Shown: positions 26,021 to 36,071, counted from the stretch's first letter. The stretch: DNA of 64,000 nucleotides from Massilia eurypsychrophila (GCF_002760655.1 NZ_PDOC01000004.1:186001-250000), one strand, 5' to 3'. Notes: a model not told the origin generated them from the sequence alone. Translations and numbers: made by a program.

Positions 26021-27274
26021 ATGAACAAACGTTTTATCGCTACCCTTTTGGCCCTTCCACTAGCGGTCTCCAGCGCGTTTGCGCAGGATTCGGGCACCGC
26101 GCCGACCGTCAAGATCAGCGGCTTCGGCACCGGCGCGCTGACCTGGACCAATACCGATGACGCCGAATTCGCCCGGCCGAACCAAGCCAGCGGCGTGCGC
26201 AAGGATCCGCGCACCGGCGTCGATTCGAACCTCGGCCTGCAAGCGTCGGTCGACGTCAACAATTGGCTGTCGGGCACCGTTCAGGGCCTGGTGCGCAAAG
26301 ATGCCGATGAAGGTTACGGCGCGGACCTGTCGTGGGCATTCGTCAAAATGAAGGTATCGGACCGTTTCAGCGTGCGCGTCGGCCGCATGGGCTTGCCAGT
26401 GTTCATGATTTCCGACTACCGCAACGTCGGCTACGCCAACACGATGGTGCGGCCATCGGCGGAAGTGTATTCCCAGGTGCCGTTCGACACCATCGACGGC
26501 ATCGATGGCACGTTTCAGCACAGCATCGGCGACACCACCCTGACCACCCAGCTGGCAGTGGGCAAGACCAGGCCTGCGCTCGGTCCAGCCGTGCATCTCG
26601 AGACCGACCTGCTGACGGCGCTGAATCTGGTGGCCGAGCACGGTCCGTTGACGGTGCGCATCGGCCACGCCCGCGCCAAAGTGTCGATCGATGACTCGGC
26701 CTCGCTGAACACGCTGCTGAGCGGGCTGCGCGGCGCCGGCGCCGGTTACAAGTTCCCTCAACTGCCAATCCTTGCCGATGCGCTTTCCGTGCAAAAGAAG
26801 CAAACCTCGTTCAGCTCGGCAGGCGCGATCCTCGACTGGAACAACGTACTGGTGCAGACCGAGTATGCCAAACGCAAGACCGACAGCTACATCAACGACA
26901 CCAGCTCGTGGTACCTGATGGCCGGCTACCGCATCGGCAAATTTCTGCCGTACGCCAGCCACGCCAGCCTGAAACGCGATGGCATCGTCACTAACACCGT
27001 GCCGGCTGCCTGCCCGCCCGGCTACCCGGCCGCGTGCACGCCAACGTTGCAGGCGCTGTCGGCCGGCGTGACGCGCCTGTCGACCACAGGCGCCCAAGGC
27101 CAGCAGCAGACCAACACCATTGGCGTGCGCTGGGACTTCCACCGCTCGGCCGCACTGAAAGTACAGATCGACCGCGTCAAGCCGCAGCATGGCCAGGGAC
27201 TGTTGCTCACCCCTGCCGCCAGTTTCACCGGCCCGGTCACCGTCGGCGCCGTTGCCGTCGACTTCGTTTTCTAA
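26021..27274 (+). CDS. outer-membrane porin-like protein
   Basis: A 417-residue barrel-type protein. The signal peptide (MNKRFIATLLALPLAVSSAFA) is followed by KISGFGTGALTW and VRVGRMGLPVFMISDYRNVGY, segments seen in porins related to the phosphate-selective and sugar porin groups. It ends with VAVDFVF, the C-terminal aromatic residue expected of outer-membrane barrels. A cysteine-containing loop (VPAACPPGYPAACTPT) probably forms an external disulfide. It is followed after 10 bp by a small periplasmic binding protein gene and then a chemoreceptor, indicating one operon for uptake and sensing of a ligand that the sequence does not reveal. Confidence 0.8.
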   Translation: MNKRFIATLLALPLAVSSAFAQDSGTAPTVKISGFGTGALTWTNTDDAEFARPNQASGVRKDPRTGVDSNLGLQASVDVNNWLSGTVQGLVRKDADEGYGADLSWAFVKMKVSDRFSVRVGRMGLPVFMISDYRNVGYANTMVRPSAEVYSQVPFDTIDGIDGTFQHSIGDTTLTTQLAVGKTRPALGPAVHLETDLLTALNLVAEHGPLTVRIGHARAKVSIDDSASLNTLLSGLRGAGAGYKFPQLPILADALSVQKKQTSFSSAGAILDWNNVLVQTEYAKRKTDSYINDTSSWYLMAGYRIGKFLPYASHASLKRDGIVTNTVPAACPPGYPAACTPTLQALSAGVTRLSTTGAQGQQQTNTIGVRWDFHRSAALKVQIDRVKPQHGQGLLLTPAASFTGPVTVGAVAVDFVF

Positions 27275-27284
27275 GGATTTTTCG

Positions 27285-27692
27285 ATGCACTCCATGTTAA
27301 AAGCCACACTGGCCGCCGCACTCATTTCGGCTGGCGTTCCCTCGTTCGCGGAAGTGGTCGCCGTGGTCGGCGCCAAGAGCCCGGCCACTACCATGACCAA
27401 CGAGCAGGTCGCCCAGTTTTTTCTCGGTAAATCGTCGTCGATGACGCCGATCGACCAGCCGGAGAGCTCGCCGATCCGCAACGAGTTCTACAAGAAGGTC
27501 GCCGACAAGGAAGCGTCGCAGGCCAAGGCGCTGTGGTCGAAGCTGGTGTTTACCGGCAAGGCCACGTTGCCGAAGGAAGTTGCCGGCAGCGCCGAAGTAA
27601 AGAAAGCCGTCGCCGCCGATTCGAAGGCGATCGGCTACATCGAAAAGAGCGCCGTCGACGCCACCGTCAAGGTCGTGCTGACTGCGCCGTAA
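27285..27692 (+). CDS. small PstS-like periplasmic binding protein
   Basis: A 135-residue exported protein: a signal peptide to PSFAE, then a single half-domain resembling phosphate-ABC-type binding proteins (MTNEQVAQFFLGKSSSM, EVKKAVAADSKAIGYIEKSAVD). Full PstS proteins are more than twice as long, so this belongs to the short versions common in betaproteobacteria, often encoded beside a porin and without ABC membrane components. AAGGAT before ATG 27285 supports the start; an ATG at 27294 is also possible. It may present a ligand to the porin or to the chemoreceptor encoded next, which is inference. Confidence 0.8.
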   Translation: MHSMLKATLAAALISAGVPSFAEVVAVVGAKSPATTMTNEQVAQFFLGKSSSMTPIDQPESSPIRNEFYKKVADKEASQAKALWSKLVFTGKATLPKEVAGSAEVKKAVAADSKAIGYIEKSAVDATVKVVLTAP

Positions 27693-27780
27693 TTTGCCTC
27701 AAGCCAGTTCCATCTAGCAGTACCGGGCCTGTCCCGCCGCGTCCGCGGCGCGGCGGGCCCGTTCCAACTCAGGAAGCAAG

Positions 27781-29331
27781 ATGAATATCAAGCGCAGGAT
27801 TTGGGCACTACCGGTCATCTCGACCATCATTTTCGGCCTCGGCGTAGCGGCCAGTGCGACCATCGCGACCGGCGCGCTGGGGTCGATTCGCATGACGGAA
27901 CAAGTCGATTATCCAGTGCTCGACGCGGCCAAGACCATCACGCTCGACGTCGGCGCGGTGGCCGATGCATTGCGCGACGCCGTCAGCGAAGGCGACAAGG
28001 CGCGTATCGCCCAGGTCGGCGAGCAGGCCGGCAAGCTGCGCGCCAAGATTGCCGCGTTCGGCAAGATCGACGGCCAGGCCGGCAATGGCGAACGGCTGAC
28101 CAAGGAATTCGACGCCTATTACGCACCGGCGCTGTCGGCCGCGAAGATCATGCTGGAAATGGAAGAAGGCGACCCGCAAGCGACCGTCGCCCGCATGCAG
28201 AGCACGCTGGCGACCTTGAATGCCGACCTGGCAAAGACCAATGCGGCGGCGCAGCAGCAGTTCAAGGCCGGCATCGCCAACAGCGAGGCGAGCGTGCGCA
28301 AGGTTGTCAGCGCGATGGTGCTGACCGCGCTGGTGGTAGTGGCGAGCCTGGCGCTGGTGTCGTTTTTCGTCGTGCGCGCCATCTGGCAGCAGCTCGGCGG
28401 CGAACCGGAATATGCGCGCCAGATCGCGCGCGCGGTGGCCGACGGCGACCTGTCGATGGAGATCGCGACCGATGCGGGCGACCGCAGCAGCCTGCTGGCG
28501 GCTTTGAAAGAAATGCGCGCGCGGCTCGGCACGATGGTGGCCGAGATCAAGCTGTCGGCCGAGACGATCCAGACCGCCAGCGCGGAAATTGCCAGCGGCA
28601 ACGCCGACCTGGCCAGCCGCACCGAATCGCAAGCGGGCAGCCTGGACCAGACGTCGCGGGCGATCGAAGCGCTGAGCGGCACCGTGCGCCAGAATGCCGG
28701 CAACGCCAGCCAGGCCAACCAGCTGGTGATCGATGCGTCCAGCATCGCTACCCGCGGCGGCCAGGTCGTCAGCGGCGTGGTGACGACGATGGGCGACATC
28801 AATACATCGGCGAAAAAAATTGTCGACATCATTTCGGTGATCGACGGTATCGCCTTCCAGACCAACATCCTGGCGCTCAATGCCGCGGTCGAGGCGGCGC
28901 GTGCCGGCGAGCAGGGACGCGGCTTTGCGGTGGTGGCGGCGGAAGTGCGCAACCTGGCCCAGCGCAGTGCCGGCGCCGCCAAGGAAATCAAGGAGCTGAT
29001 CGGCGACTCTGTTGCCAAGGTCAATGCCGGCAGCGCGCTGGTCGACCAGGCCGGCCTGACGATGGGGCAGATCGTGGAATCGGTGCGCAAGGTTGCCGAC
29101 ATCATGGCCGAGATCAGCGCGGCGAGCCAGGCCCAAAGTGCCGGCATCGACGAGATCGGCCGCGCGGTCGTCAGCATGGACGAGATGACGCAGCAGAACT
29201 CGGCCCTGGTGGAAGAAGCGTCGGCCGCGGCCGAATCGCTGACCGACCAGACCAACCAGCTCAGCGTCGCGTTGAACGTGTTCAAGCTGACCGGCGCCGG
29301 GGCGACAGTGCCGGCGCTGACCTACGGCTAA
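27781..29331 (+). CDS. methyl-accepting chemotaxis protein
   Basis: A 516-residue chemoreceptor. One membrane segment lies at residues 8-30, a helical-bundle sensing domain of about 150 residues follows, and the second membrane segment is near 180-203 ([19 protein letters not shown]). HAMP then leads to the methylation helices and the conserved hairpin tip around [20 protein letters not shown] and [20 protein letters not shown]. There is no C-terminal pentapeptide for CheR/CheB binding; the chain ends PALTYG. The gene starts 88 bp after the binding-protein gene, so it likely responds to the ligand handled by the porin/binding-protein pair. Confidence 0.93.
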   Translation: MNIKRRIWALPVISTIIFGLGVAASATIATGALGSIRMTEQVDYPVLDAAKTITLDVGAVADALRDAVSEGDKARIAQVGEQAGKLRAKIAAFGKIDGQAGNGERLTKEFDAYYAPALSAAKIMLEMEEGDPQATVARMQSTLATLNADLAKTNAAAQQQFKAGIANSEASVRKVVSAMVLTALVVVASLALVSFFVVRAIWQQLGGEPEYARQIARAVADGDLSMEIATDAGDRSSLLAALKEMRARLGTMVAEIKLSAETIQTASAEIASGNADLASRTESQAGSLDQTSRAIEALSGTVRQNAGNASQANQLVIDASSIATRGGQVVSGVVTTMGDINTSAKKIVDIISVIDGIAFQTNILALNAAVEAARAGEQGRGFAVVAAEVRNLAQRSAGAAKEIKELIGDSVAKVNAGSALVDQAGLTMGQIVESVRKVADIMAEISAASQAQSAGIDEIGRAVVSMDEMTQQNSALVEEASAAAESLTDQTNQLSVALNVFKLTGAGATVPALTYG

Positions 29332-29349
29332 GCTCGCCCCTGGCACCCT

Positions 29350-29546
29350 GGGGTCAGGTCTGACAAACGGACAAATTGGCAGGGTCAGGTCTGACAAACG
29401 GACAAATCCAGCTGGTCTCGCGTGCGACGCGCATGTTCATGCTACAAGGCCGCCCTTCCGCGGACTGGGCAGCGGGCAAAGTCAACCGAAGTGTCCGAAT
29501 GTCAGACCTGACCCCGGCAAAATGTCCGAATGTCAGACCTGACCCC
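29350..29546. repeat. REP-like array, two forward and two inverted copies
   Basis: Forward units at 29350-29373 and 29381-29404 (31-bp spacing, with ACAAACGGACA in place of ACATTCGGACA) face inverted units at 29492-29515 and 29523-29546 across an 87-bp spacer. The 29332-29709 interval holds this array and no gene. The head-to-head arrangement matches the 17145-17489 array, and the last two units keep the ATTC version of the core. Confidence 0.88.
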
Positions 29547-29709
29547 GGCTTTTGCGCCGCGCGCGCTCGTACACTGGTCAAACTTGCAAGTGGCGCGCGG
29601 GTGCCTTAAAATCAAAAGCTCTGCGGCCGCCGACCGGCGCCGAACCATTCTGGGCTTGGCCCACCGCGATGCCCCCTGCTTTTTCATGCTGTTTTGCTGT
29701 CGGTGAGCC

Positions 29710-30999
29710 TTGAGTACCGTGCCCATCTGGGCGCTGGTCATCGCGCTCAGCATCCTCATCCTGTGCTCGGCTTTTTTCGCCATGGCGGAAACGGCGCTGA
29801 TGGCGGCCAACAAGTATCGGCTGCGCCACCTGGCCAAGCGCGCTCACCGTGGCGCCATCACGACCCTGTGGCTGCTGGAACGCACCGATAAGCTGTTGTC
29901 GGTGATCCTCATCGCCAATACCCTGATCAACGCGATGGCCACCGCGCTGGTCATCGCCATCGCCATCCTGCACTTCGGCCCCGAGGAAACCGTGCTCGTG
30001 ATCGCTACCGCGGTGGTGGCCTTCCTGCTGATCGTGTTCGCCGAAGTGTCGCCAAAAGTGATCGGCGCCACTTATCCCGAGAAAATCGCGCTGGCCAGCA
30101 GCGTGGTGCTCAAGCCGCTGATGACGGCGTTGCAGCCGGTGGTGTGGTTCGTCAACCTGTTCGTCACCACGGTGCTCAAGCTGCTGCGCATCAAGTCGGG
30201 CGGCAATGCCGACGAGCACCGCGTCTCGCCCGACGAGCTGCGCTCGATCGTGATGGAAGGCGGTAACTTCATTCCACAGAAGCACAAGAGCATCCTGCTC
30301 AACCTGTTCGACCTGGAAACCATCTCGGTCGAGGACATCATGACCCCGCGCGCGCAGATCGAGGCGCTGAACCTGGCGGTGCCGGTCGACGAGATCAAGC
30401 ACCAGCTGACGACCTGCTATCACAACAAGCTGCTGGTCTACGAAGGCGAAATCAACCAGATCGTCGGCGTGCTGCACGTGCGCAAGGCGGTCGCGCTGCT
30501 GAACGAGGAGGAAGAACTCACCGTCGAGCATTTCCGCGAACTGCTCAGCGAGCCCTATTTCATCCCGCAAGAAACCGGCGTGTTCACGCAATTACAGTAT
30601 TTTCAGGAAAACAAGGAGCGACTCGGCATCATCGTCGACGAGTACGGCGAAGTGCAGGGCCTGGTGACGCTGGAAGACATCATCGAGGAAATGATCGGCG
30701 AATTCACGACATCGGTGCCGGGCGCGGCGCGCAGCGAATCGTTCGGCTGGGATGCGAATGGCGAATGCCTGCTGGAAGGATCGACCCCGCTGCGCGACAT
30801 CAACAAGCGGCTCGGCCTGGACTTCCCGGTGGACGGCCCGAAGACCCTGAACGGCCTGCTGCTGGAAGAGCTACAGGAAATACCGGAGGCCGCAATCAGT
30901 GTCAAAATCGGCAACTGTGTTATCGAAGTGATACAGGCGCAAAATCAGTCGATCAAGGTCGTCAAGCTGACCCGGCCACCCGGCAAGCGCCCGGCCTGA
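29710..30999 (+). CDS. CNNM/CorC-type membrane protein with CBS domains (hemolysin-family)
   Basis: A 429-residue inner-membrane protein. An N-terminal DUF21/CNNM domain with about four membrane segments (WALVIALSILILCSAFFAMAETALMAANK and following) leads to two CBS domains starting at IMTPRAQIEALNL and a C-terminal CorC/HlyC domain. Family members are implicated in divalent-cation or Mg2+ handling. Translation most likely starts at TTG 29710, as no in-frame ATG fits. It lies just before pilB on the same strand, a frequent arrangement in betaproteobacteria. Confidence 0.88.
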   Translation: MSTVPIWALVIALSILILCSAFFAMAETALMAANKYRLRHLAKRAHRGAITTLWLLERTDKLLSVILIANTLINAMATALVIAIAILHFGPEETVLVIATAVVAFLLIVFAEVSPKVIGATYPEKIALASSVVLKPLMTALQPVVWFVNLFVTTVLKLLRIKSGGNADEHRVSPDELRSIVMEGGNFIPQKHKSILLNLFDLETISVEDIMTPRAQIEALNLAVPVDEIKHQLTTCYHNKLLVYEGEINQIVGVLHVRKAVALLNEEEELTVEHFRELLSEPYFIPQETGVFTQLQYFQENKERLGIIVDEYGEVQGLVTLEDIIEEMIGEFTTSVPGAARSESFGWDANGECLLEGSTPLRDINKRLGLDFPVDGPKTLNGLLLEELQEIPEAAISVKIGNCVIEVIQAQNQSIKVVKLTRPPGKRPA

Positions 31000-31181
31000 C
31001 CTGGCAACGTCCCGTCATCCGGCAGCATGCCATTTTGTCTACGTGGTATGCATGCCTCTTTCCTGCGACAAACCCTTTACAAAAATGATGCCCGGAGGCA
31101 TGATCTGATGCAGTTGCGCCGAAACCGTCCATGGCGGACCGGTGAATTTTTGTCCATCCTCCCTCCCAACCCCGCGCGCAT

Positions 31182-32906
31182 ATGGCAGCAGTGATCCCCA
31201 ACACGGCTTCAGGCACTCCGATGTCGGGATTGGCGCGCGCGCTCACGCAAGCCGGGCGCCTCACCGCGGCGCAGGCCGACGCGCTGCAAAAGAAGGCGGT
31301 GGCCGACAAGGTGCTGTTCATCGACACCCTCGTTACCAGCGGCCTGATCGACTCGCGCGGGCTGGCAGTGTTCTGCGGCGAAACGTTCGGCTATCCGATC
31401 ATGGACCTGGCCAGCTTCAACGTGTCGCTGCTGCCGCCGAAGGTGATCGACGACAAGCTGATGCAGGCGCAGCGGGTCATCGCGCTGGCCAAGCGCGGCA
31501 ACAAGATGTCGGTGGCAATCTCGGACCCGACCAACAACCAGGCGCTCGACCAGATCAAGTTCCAGAGCGAAGCGTCGGTCGAACCGGTGATCGTGCCGCA
31601 CGACGCCCTGCTGGCCTTGCTGGCAACGCTGGGCAAGAGCGCCGAGCAGAGCCTGCAGGACCTGGCCGGCGACGAGCAGGACATCGAGTTTGCCGACGAC
31701 ACGCCGGCCGCGGCGGCGCCCGAAGCCGGCAACGACATCGAAGACGCGCCGATCGTCAAGTTCCTCAACAAGATCCTGATGGACGCGATCAACCTTGGCG
31801 CGTCCGACATCCACTTCGAGCCGTTCGAAAAGTTCTACCGGATTCGCCTGCGCGTCGACGGCGTGCTGCGCGAACACGCCCAGCCGCCGATCACCATCCG
31901 CGACAAGCTGGTGTCGCGCATCAAGGTGCTCGCCAAGCTCGACATCTCGGAAAAGCGCGTGCCGCAGGACGGCCGCATGCGCCTGGTGCTGTCGCCGGTG
32001 AAGACGATCGACTTCCGCGTCAGCACCTTGCCGACCTTGTTCGGCGAGAAAACCGTCATGCGTATTCTCGACGCCACGCAGGCGCAGATGGGCATCGACG
32101 CGCTCGGCTACGACCCGGACCAGAAAGAACTGCTGATGGAGGCGATCCAGCGGCCGTACGGCATGGTGCTGGTGACCGGCCCGACCGGTTCGGGCAAGAC
32201 GGTGTCGCTGTACACCTGCCTGAACGTCATCAACAAGCCTGGCATTAACATCTCTACCGCGGAAGATCCGGCCGAGATCAACCTGCCGGGCGTAAACCAG
32301 GTCAACGTCAACGACCGCGCCGGCCTGACTTTCCCGGTCGCGCTCAAATCGTTCCTGCGCCAGGATCCGGACATCATCATGGTCGGCGAGATCCGCGACC
32401 TCGAGACGGCCGACATCGCCATCAAGGCGGCGCAGACGGGCCACATGGTGTTTTCCACGCTGCACACGAACGACGCGCCGTCGACCTTGACGCGCCTGAT
32501 GAACATGGGCGTAGCGCCGTTTAACATCGCCTCGTCGGTCATCATGATCACCGCGCAGCGCCTGACGCGCCGCCTGTGCACCTGCAAGCAGCCGGTCGAC
32601 ACGAGCCGCGAGATCCTGCTGGCAGCCGGGTTCCGCCCGGAGGAACTGGAAGGCGGCTGGAAAGCGTACGGCCCGGTCGGCTGCGACCGCTGCCTCGGCG
32701 GTGGCTACAAGGGCCGCGTCGGCATCTACCAGATCATGCCGATCACGCCGGCCATCGAAAAAATCATTCTCGCCAATGGCAATTCGATGCAAATCGCGGC
32801 CCAGTCGGAACTGGAGGGTGTCAAGTCGCTGCGCCGTTCCGGCCTGATGAAAGTCAAGCAGGGGCTCACCAGCCTCGAGGAAGTGCTTGGCTGCACAAAC
32901 GAATAG
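31182..32906 (+). CDS. pilB: type IV pilus assembly ATPase PilB
   Basis: A 574-residue hexameric ATPase that drives pilus extension. An N-terminal GSPE_N/MshEN-type domain (VFCGETFGYPIMDL) precedes the ATPase core with Walker A GPTGSGKT near residue 333, an Asp box (DDPAEI-type EDPAEINLPG), Walker B-like IMVGEIRD, and the tetracysteine zinc motif CTCKQPVD...GCDRCLGGGYKGRVG. It sits in the cytoplasm at the pilus base. pilC follows 11 bp later. No pilA gene lies nearby. Confidence 0.97.
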   Translation: MAAVIPNTASGTPMSGLARALTQAGRLTAAQADALQKKAVADKVLFIDTLVTSGLIDSRGLAVFCGETFGYPIMDLASFNVSLLPPKVIDDKLMQAQRVIALAKRGNKMSVAISDPTNNQALDQIKFQSEASVEPVIVPHDALLALLATLGKSAEQSLQDLAGDEQDIEFADDTPAAAAPEAGNDIEDAPIVKFLNKILMDAINLGASDIHFEPFEKFYRIRLRVDGVLREHAQPPITIRDKLVSRIKVLAKLDISEKRVPQDGRMRLVLSPVKTIDFRVSTLPTLFGEKTVMRILDATQAQMGIDALGYDPDQKELLMEAIQRPYGMVLVTGPTGSGKTVSLYTCLNVINKPGINISTAEDPAEINLPGVNQVNVNDRAGLTFPVALKSFLRQDPDIIMVGEIRDLETADIAIKAAQTGHMVFSTLHTNDAPSTLTRLMNMGVAPFNIASSVIMITAQRLTRRLCTCKQPVDTSREILLAAGFRPEELEGGWKAYGPVGCDRCLGGGYKGRVGIYQIMPITPAIEKIILANGNSMQIAAQSELEGVKSLRRSGLMKVKQGLTSLEEVLGCTNE

Positions 32907-32917
32907 GAAAAATCATC

Positions 32918-34147
32918 ATGGCAATCTCGACATCGAAAGCCGGCTCGGCGCAGATCAAGGAATCGGTCTACTCCTGGGAAGGCAAAGACAAGTCCGGCAA
33001 GACAGTGCGCGGCGAACTGCGCGCCGGCGGCGAAGCCATTGTCAACGTCACCTTACGCCGCCAGGGCGTGATGGTCACCAAGATCAAGAAGAAGGTCTAC
33101 CGCAGCGGCAAGAAAATCACCGGCAAGGACATCGCCCTGTTTACCCGCCAGCTGGCGACGATGATGAAGGCCGGCGTACCGCTGCTGCAATCATTCGACA
33201 TCGTCGGCAAGGGCCACGCCAATCCGTCGATGTCGAAGCTGATCATGGACTTGCGCTCGGACATCGAGACCGGCACCAGCCTGAACAACGCCTTCCGCAA
33301 GTACCCGCTGTATTTCGACCCGCTGTTTTGCAACCTGGTCGGCGCCGGCGAGCAGGCCGGTATCCTGGAAGACCTGCTGACGCGCCTGGCCATCTACAAA
33401 GAGAAGACGCTGGCCATCAAGGCGAAGATCAAGTCGGCGCTGATGTATCCGGTGTCGATCCTGGCGATCGCGTTCGTGGTGACTGCCGTCATCATGATCT
33501 GGGTGGTGCCGGCGTTTAAATCGGTGTTTGCCAGCTTCGGCGCCAACCTGCCGGCGCCAACGCTGGTGGTGATGGGCATTTCCGAATTCTTCGTGCAGTG
33601 GTGGTGGGCCATTTTCGGCACCATCGGCGGCACCATCTACTTCTTCTTCCAGGCCTGGCAGCGCTCGCTGAAGGTGCAGCGTTTCATGGATATCGCGCTG
33701 CTGAAGGCGCCGATTTTCGGCACCGTGATCCGCAAGGCGGCGATCGCGCGCTGGACGCGAACCCTGGCAACCATGTTTGCTGCCGGCGTGCCGCTGGTCG
33801 AAGCGCTCGACTCGGTCGGCGGCGCCGCCGGCAACGCGGTCTACCTCGACGCCACGCGCAAGATCCAGAACGAAGTGTCGACCGGCACCAGCCTGACGGT
33901 GGCGATGCAGAACGCCAACGTGTTCCCGAACCTGGTGACGCAGATGGTGGCGATCGGCGAAGAGTCGGGCGCGCTCGATTCAATGCTGAGCAAGGTTGCC
34001 GACTTCTTCGAAGAGGAAGTCGACGAAGCCGTCGCCGCCTTGTCGTCGCTGATGGAGCCGCTGATCATGGTCATTCTCGGCGTGCTGATCGGCGGCTTGG
34101 TGATCGCGATGTACCTGCCTATCTTCAAGCTCGGCTCGGTGGTTTAA
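32918..34147 (+). CDS. pilC: type IV pilus inner-membrane platform protein PilC
   Basis: A 409-residue member of the GspF family with two repeated T2SSF halves. The first shows FTRQLATMMKAGVPLLQS and GTSLNNAF, the second WTRTLATMFAAGVPLVEALD and GTSLTVAM. Three membrane segments are visible (VSILAIAFVVTAVIMIW, WWAIFGTIGGTIYFFF and MVILGVLIGGLVIAMYLPIF). Start ATG 32918 has AGGA in the preceding bases. It is the last gene of the pilBC pair and is followed by a terminator; pilD lies about 2 kb downstream. Confidence 0.96.
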   Translation: MAISTSKAGSAQIKESVYSWEGKDKSGKTVRGELRAGGEAIVNVTLRRQGVMVTKIKKKVYRSGKKITGKDIALFTRQLATMMKAGVPLLQSFDIVGKGHANPSMSKLIMDLRSDIETGTSLNNAFRKYPLYFDPLFCNLVGAGEQAGILEDLLTRLAIYKEKTLAIKAKIKSALMYPVSILAIAFVVTAVIMIWVVPAFKSVFASFGANLPAPTLVVMGISEFFVQWWWAIFGTIGGTIYFFFQAWQRSLKVQRFMDIALLKAPIFGTVIRKAAIARWTRTLATMFAAGVPLVEALDSVGGAAGNAVYLDATRKIQNEVSTGTSLTVAMQNANVFPNLVTQMVAIGEESGALDSMLSKVADFFEEEVDEAVAALSSLMEPLIMVILGVLIGGLVIAMYLPIFKLGSVV

Positions 34148-34172
34148 AAATTGTAAATCGCCTCGGACTTAG

Positions 34173-34203
34173 CAAAAACGCGCCGCGATGGCGCGTTTTT
34201 CTT
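34173..34203 (+). terminator. intrinsic terminator after pilC
   Basis: AAAACGCGCC-GCGAT-GGCGCGTTTTT has a GC-rich stem with adjoining A and T runs, about 25 bp after the pilC stop codon. It should end the pilBC transcript. Confidence 0.88.
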
Positions 34204-34360
34204 TTGCTGCGTGACCGTTCGCACCGTCCACTTTCGTCACCAAACCAATTGGACTTGCGCTGACAGCCGCTGTCCGATGATTTAAAGTCGTGATGGGCAT
34301 CAGTCAACGAGCAGCGGACATCTGAATTAGAAATAATTCGAAAGAATCCAAGGAGACGCC

Positions 34361-34759
34361 ATGAACAAACAGATCATCCTCAACCTGCCCGTGAAGGACC
34401 TGGACAAATCGAAGGCTTTCTTTTCCGCTCTCGGCTTTACCTTCGTTGCCCGATTTAGCGGAGAGAACGCAGCTTTCATGAACATCGTCGATGGCACCAT
34501 CCAGGCCATGCTGACGTCCGAACCCTTCTTTCAGTCCCTGATCGACAAGCCGGTCGCGAATGCACGAGAAGCAAATGAAGTCGTCATTTGCCTGAGTTGT
34601 GAAAGCCGGGAAGAGGTGGACAGCCTGATCGCCAAGGCCGTTGCCGCGGGTGGCCGCATCCCACATCCTCCCGAGGACCATGGCATCATGTATGACCAGG
34701 GCTTCGAGGATATCGATGGCCACCTGTGGAACTTGGTCTGGACGGCGCCAGAAGCCTGA
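34361..34759 (+). CDS. VOC-family (glyoxalase/bleomycin-resistance-like) protein
   Basis: A 132-residue small protein of the vicinal-oxygen-chelate fold. The two babab modules appear as MNKQIILNLPVKDLDKSKAF (N-terminal) and EDIDGHLWNLVW (C-terminal, with the conserved Glu/His neighbourhood). AAGGAG lies just upstream of ATG 34361. Its codon use is somewhat less GC-rich than the flanking pil genes, suggesting later insertion. It converges with a universal stress protein gene 20 bp away. Members range from glyoxalases to antibiotic-binding proteins, and the activity here cannot be told. Confidence 0.85.
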   Translation: MNKQIILNLPVKDLDKSKAFFSALGFTFVARFSGENAAFMNIVDGTIQAMLTSEPFFQSLIDKPVANAREANEVVICLSCESREEVDSLIAKAVAAGGRIPHPPEDHGIMYDQGFEDIDGHLWNLVWTAPEA

Positions 34760-34778
34760 TCAGCGACAGCGGCAACCT

Positions 34779-35234
34779 TCAATCCACCGGCAACGCCGGC
34801 CGGAACACCACCACCGGCACCTTTGCATACGCCAGCACCTTCTGCGTCTGGCTGCCGGCGATCAGTTTGCTCAGCCCGCGCCGTCCGTGCGATGCCATGA
34901 AGATTGCATCGCAGCCGTACTCCTCGGCGGCGCGGATGATTTCCTCGTACGGCAGGAACGACAGCGAGGTGTGCGTCTCGCACTTCACGCCGGCCGCCCG
35001 CGCCACACTGGCGACCGCGTCGACCGTCTCCTGTGCCATCCGCTGCATCTCGGCGCTGTCGATCGCCGGATCGATCAGCATCGCGCCGTCGACGGCCGGC
35101 AGCAGCGGATACGGCTGCGCCACCGAGAACGCCACCAGGGTCGCGCCGGCCACGCGCGCATAGTCGACGGCCTCGGCGATCGCCTTGCCGGCCAACTCCG
35201 AGCCGTCGGTCGGTACCAGGATTTTCTTCCACAT
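34779..35234 (-). CDS. universal stress protein, single domain
   Basis: A 151-residue UspA-fold protein. It begins MWKKILVPTDGSELAGKAIAEA and has the ATP-binding signature ASHGRRGLSKLIAGSQTQKVL near the C-terminus (G-2X-G-9X-G-S/T), so nucleotide binding is likely. It is the second gene of a two-gene operon; the tandem-domain protein gene ends 9 bp upstream. The FNR-like box in front of the pair suggests induction under low oxygen or energy shortage. Confidence 0.92.
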   Translation of the reverse strand: MWKKILVPTDGSELAGKAIAEAVDYARVAGATLVAFSVAQPYPLLPAVDGAMLIDPAIDSAEMQRMAQETVDAVASVARAAGVKCETHTSLSFLPYEEIIRAAEEYGCDAIFMASHGRRGLSKLIAGSQTQKVLAYAKVPVVVFRPALPVD

Positions 35235-35243
35235 GATCTGCTC

Positions 35244-36071
35244 CTAATGGGACATCAAGACCGGGATGGTCATCGCCGCCAGCACGGTCTGAGTGGCCCC
35301 GCCAAGCAGCACTTCGCGAAAGCGGGTGTGGCCGTAGCCGCCCATCACCATCAGGTCGGCGCCGAGGTCGGCCGCCAGCGACAGCAGCGCGTTGCCGACA
35401 TCGATGTTGGTCTCGCCGGCGCGCACCTCGACATTGACGTCATGACGCGCAAGATACAGCGCGATGTCGGCGCCGGCCAGGCGCGGCTCGTCGCCGGCGT
35501 TGAACACGGCCAGCGTCGTTTTGCGGGCACGCCGCAGCAGCGGCAGGCTGTTCGCTACCGCCCGGCTGGCCGGCAGGCTCTCGTCCCACGCCACCAGGGC
35601 ATGCTCGCCGAAGGTCGCAGCGGCGTTGGCGTAGGGCACCACCAGCAGCGGGCAGGCGCTGTTGAGCATCACGTATGCGGGCAATTCGGAGTCGAGGCGA
35701 GCGACCGGATCGTCGCGATCGAACTGGCTTACCACGACCAGGTCGGCATAGCGCGCCTGCTGCACCAGCGCGCCGGCGGCGTCGTCGTGGACCAGGCGCC
35801 GCTCGAACGACAGGCCGGCGATGGCCCCGGCGATGGCGTCGAAGCGCGCCAGCGCGTCGTTGGCCTTGTCGACCAGCACGTCGACCTGGGCGGCCAGCAC
35901 GGTGCGCGCCAGGTCAACCGTGGCGCCATGATAAATAAAGCGCGAAATGCCAGTCATGGCCGCGCCGATCAGGTGAGCGTTGTTGTCGGCGGCAATCCTT
36001 GCGGCGAGCGCGATGCGGGCCGGGGCATGCGCTGAATGGTCCACATGGACGAGGATAGTTTTGTACGACAT
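35244..36071 (-). CDS. universal stress protein, two tandem Usp domains
   Basis: A 275-residue protein. The first half begins MSYKTILVHVDHSAHAPARIALA but its ATP loop is degenerate; the second half ends with MVMGGYGHTRFREVLLGGATQTVL, a clear nucleotide-binding loop. Two-domain forms are common in betaproteobacteria. The start at 36071 is chosen because the domain begins there; the upstream frame is not coding. An FNR-like box lies about 80 bp upstream of the start codon. Confidence 0.9.
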   Translation of the reverse strand: MSYKTILVHVDHSAHAPARIALAARIAADNNAHLIGAAMTGISRFIYHGATVDLARTVLAAQVDVLVDKANDALARFDAIAGAIAGLSFERRLVHDDAAGALVQQARYADLVVVSQFDRDDPVARLDSELPAYVMLNSACPLLVVPYANAAATFGEHALVAWDESLPASRAVANSLPLLRRARKTTLAVFNAGDEPRLAGADIALYLARHDVNVEVRAGETNIDVGNALLSLAADLGADLMVMGGYGHTRFREVLLGGATQTVLAAMTIPVLMSH

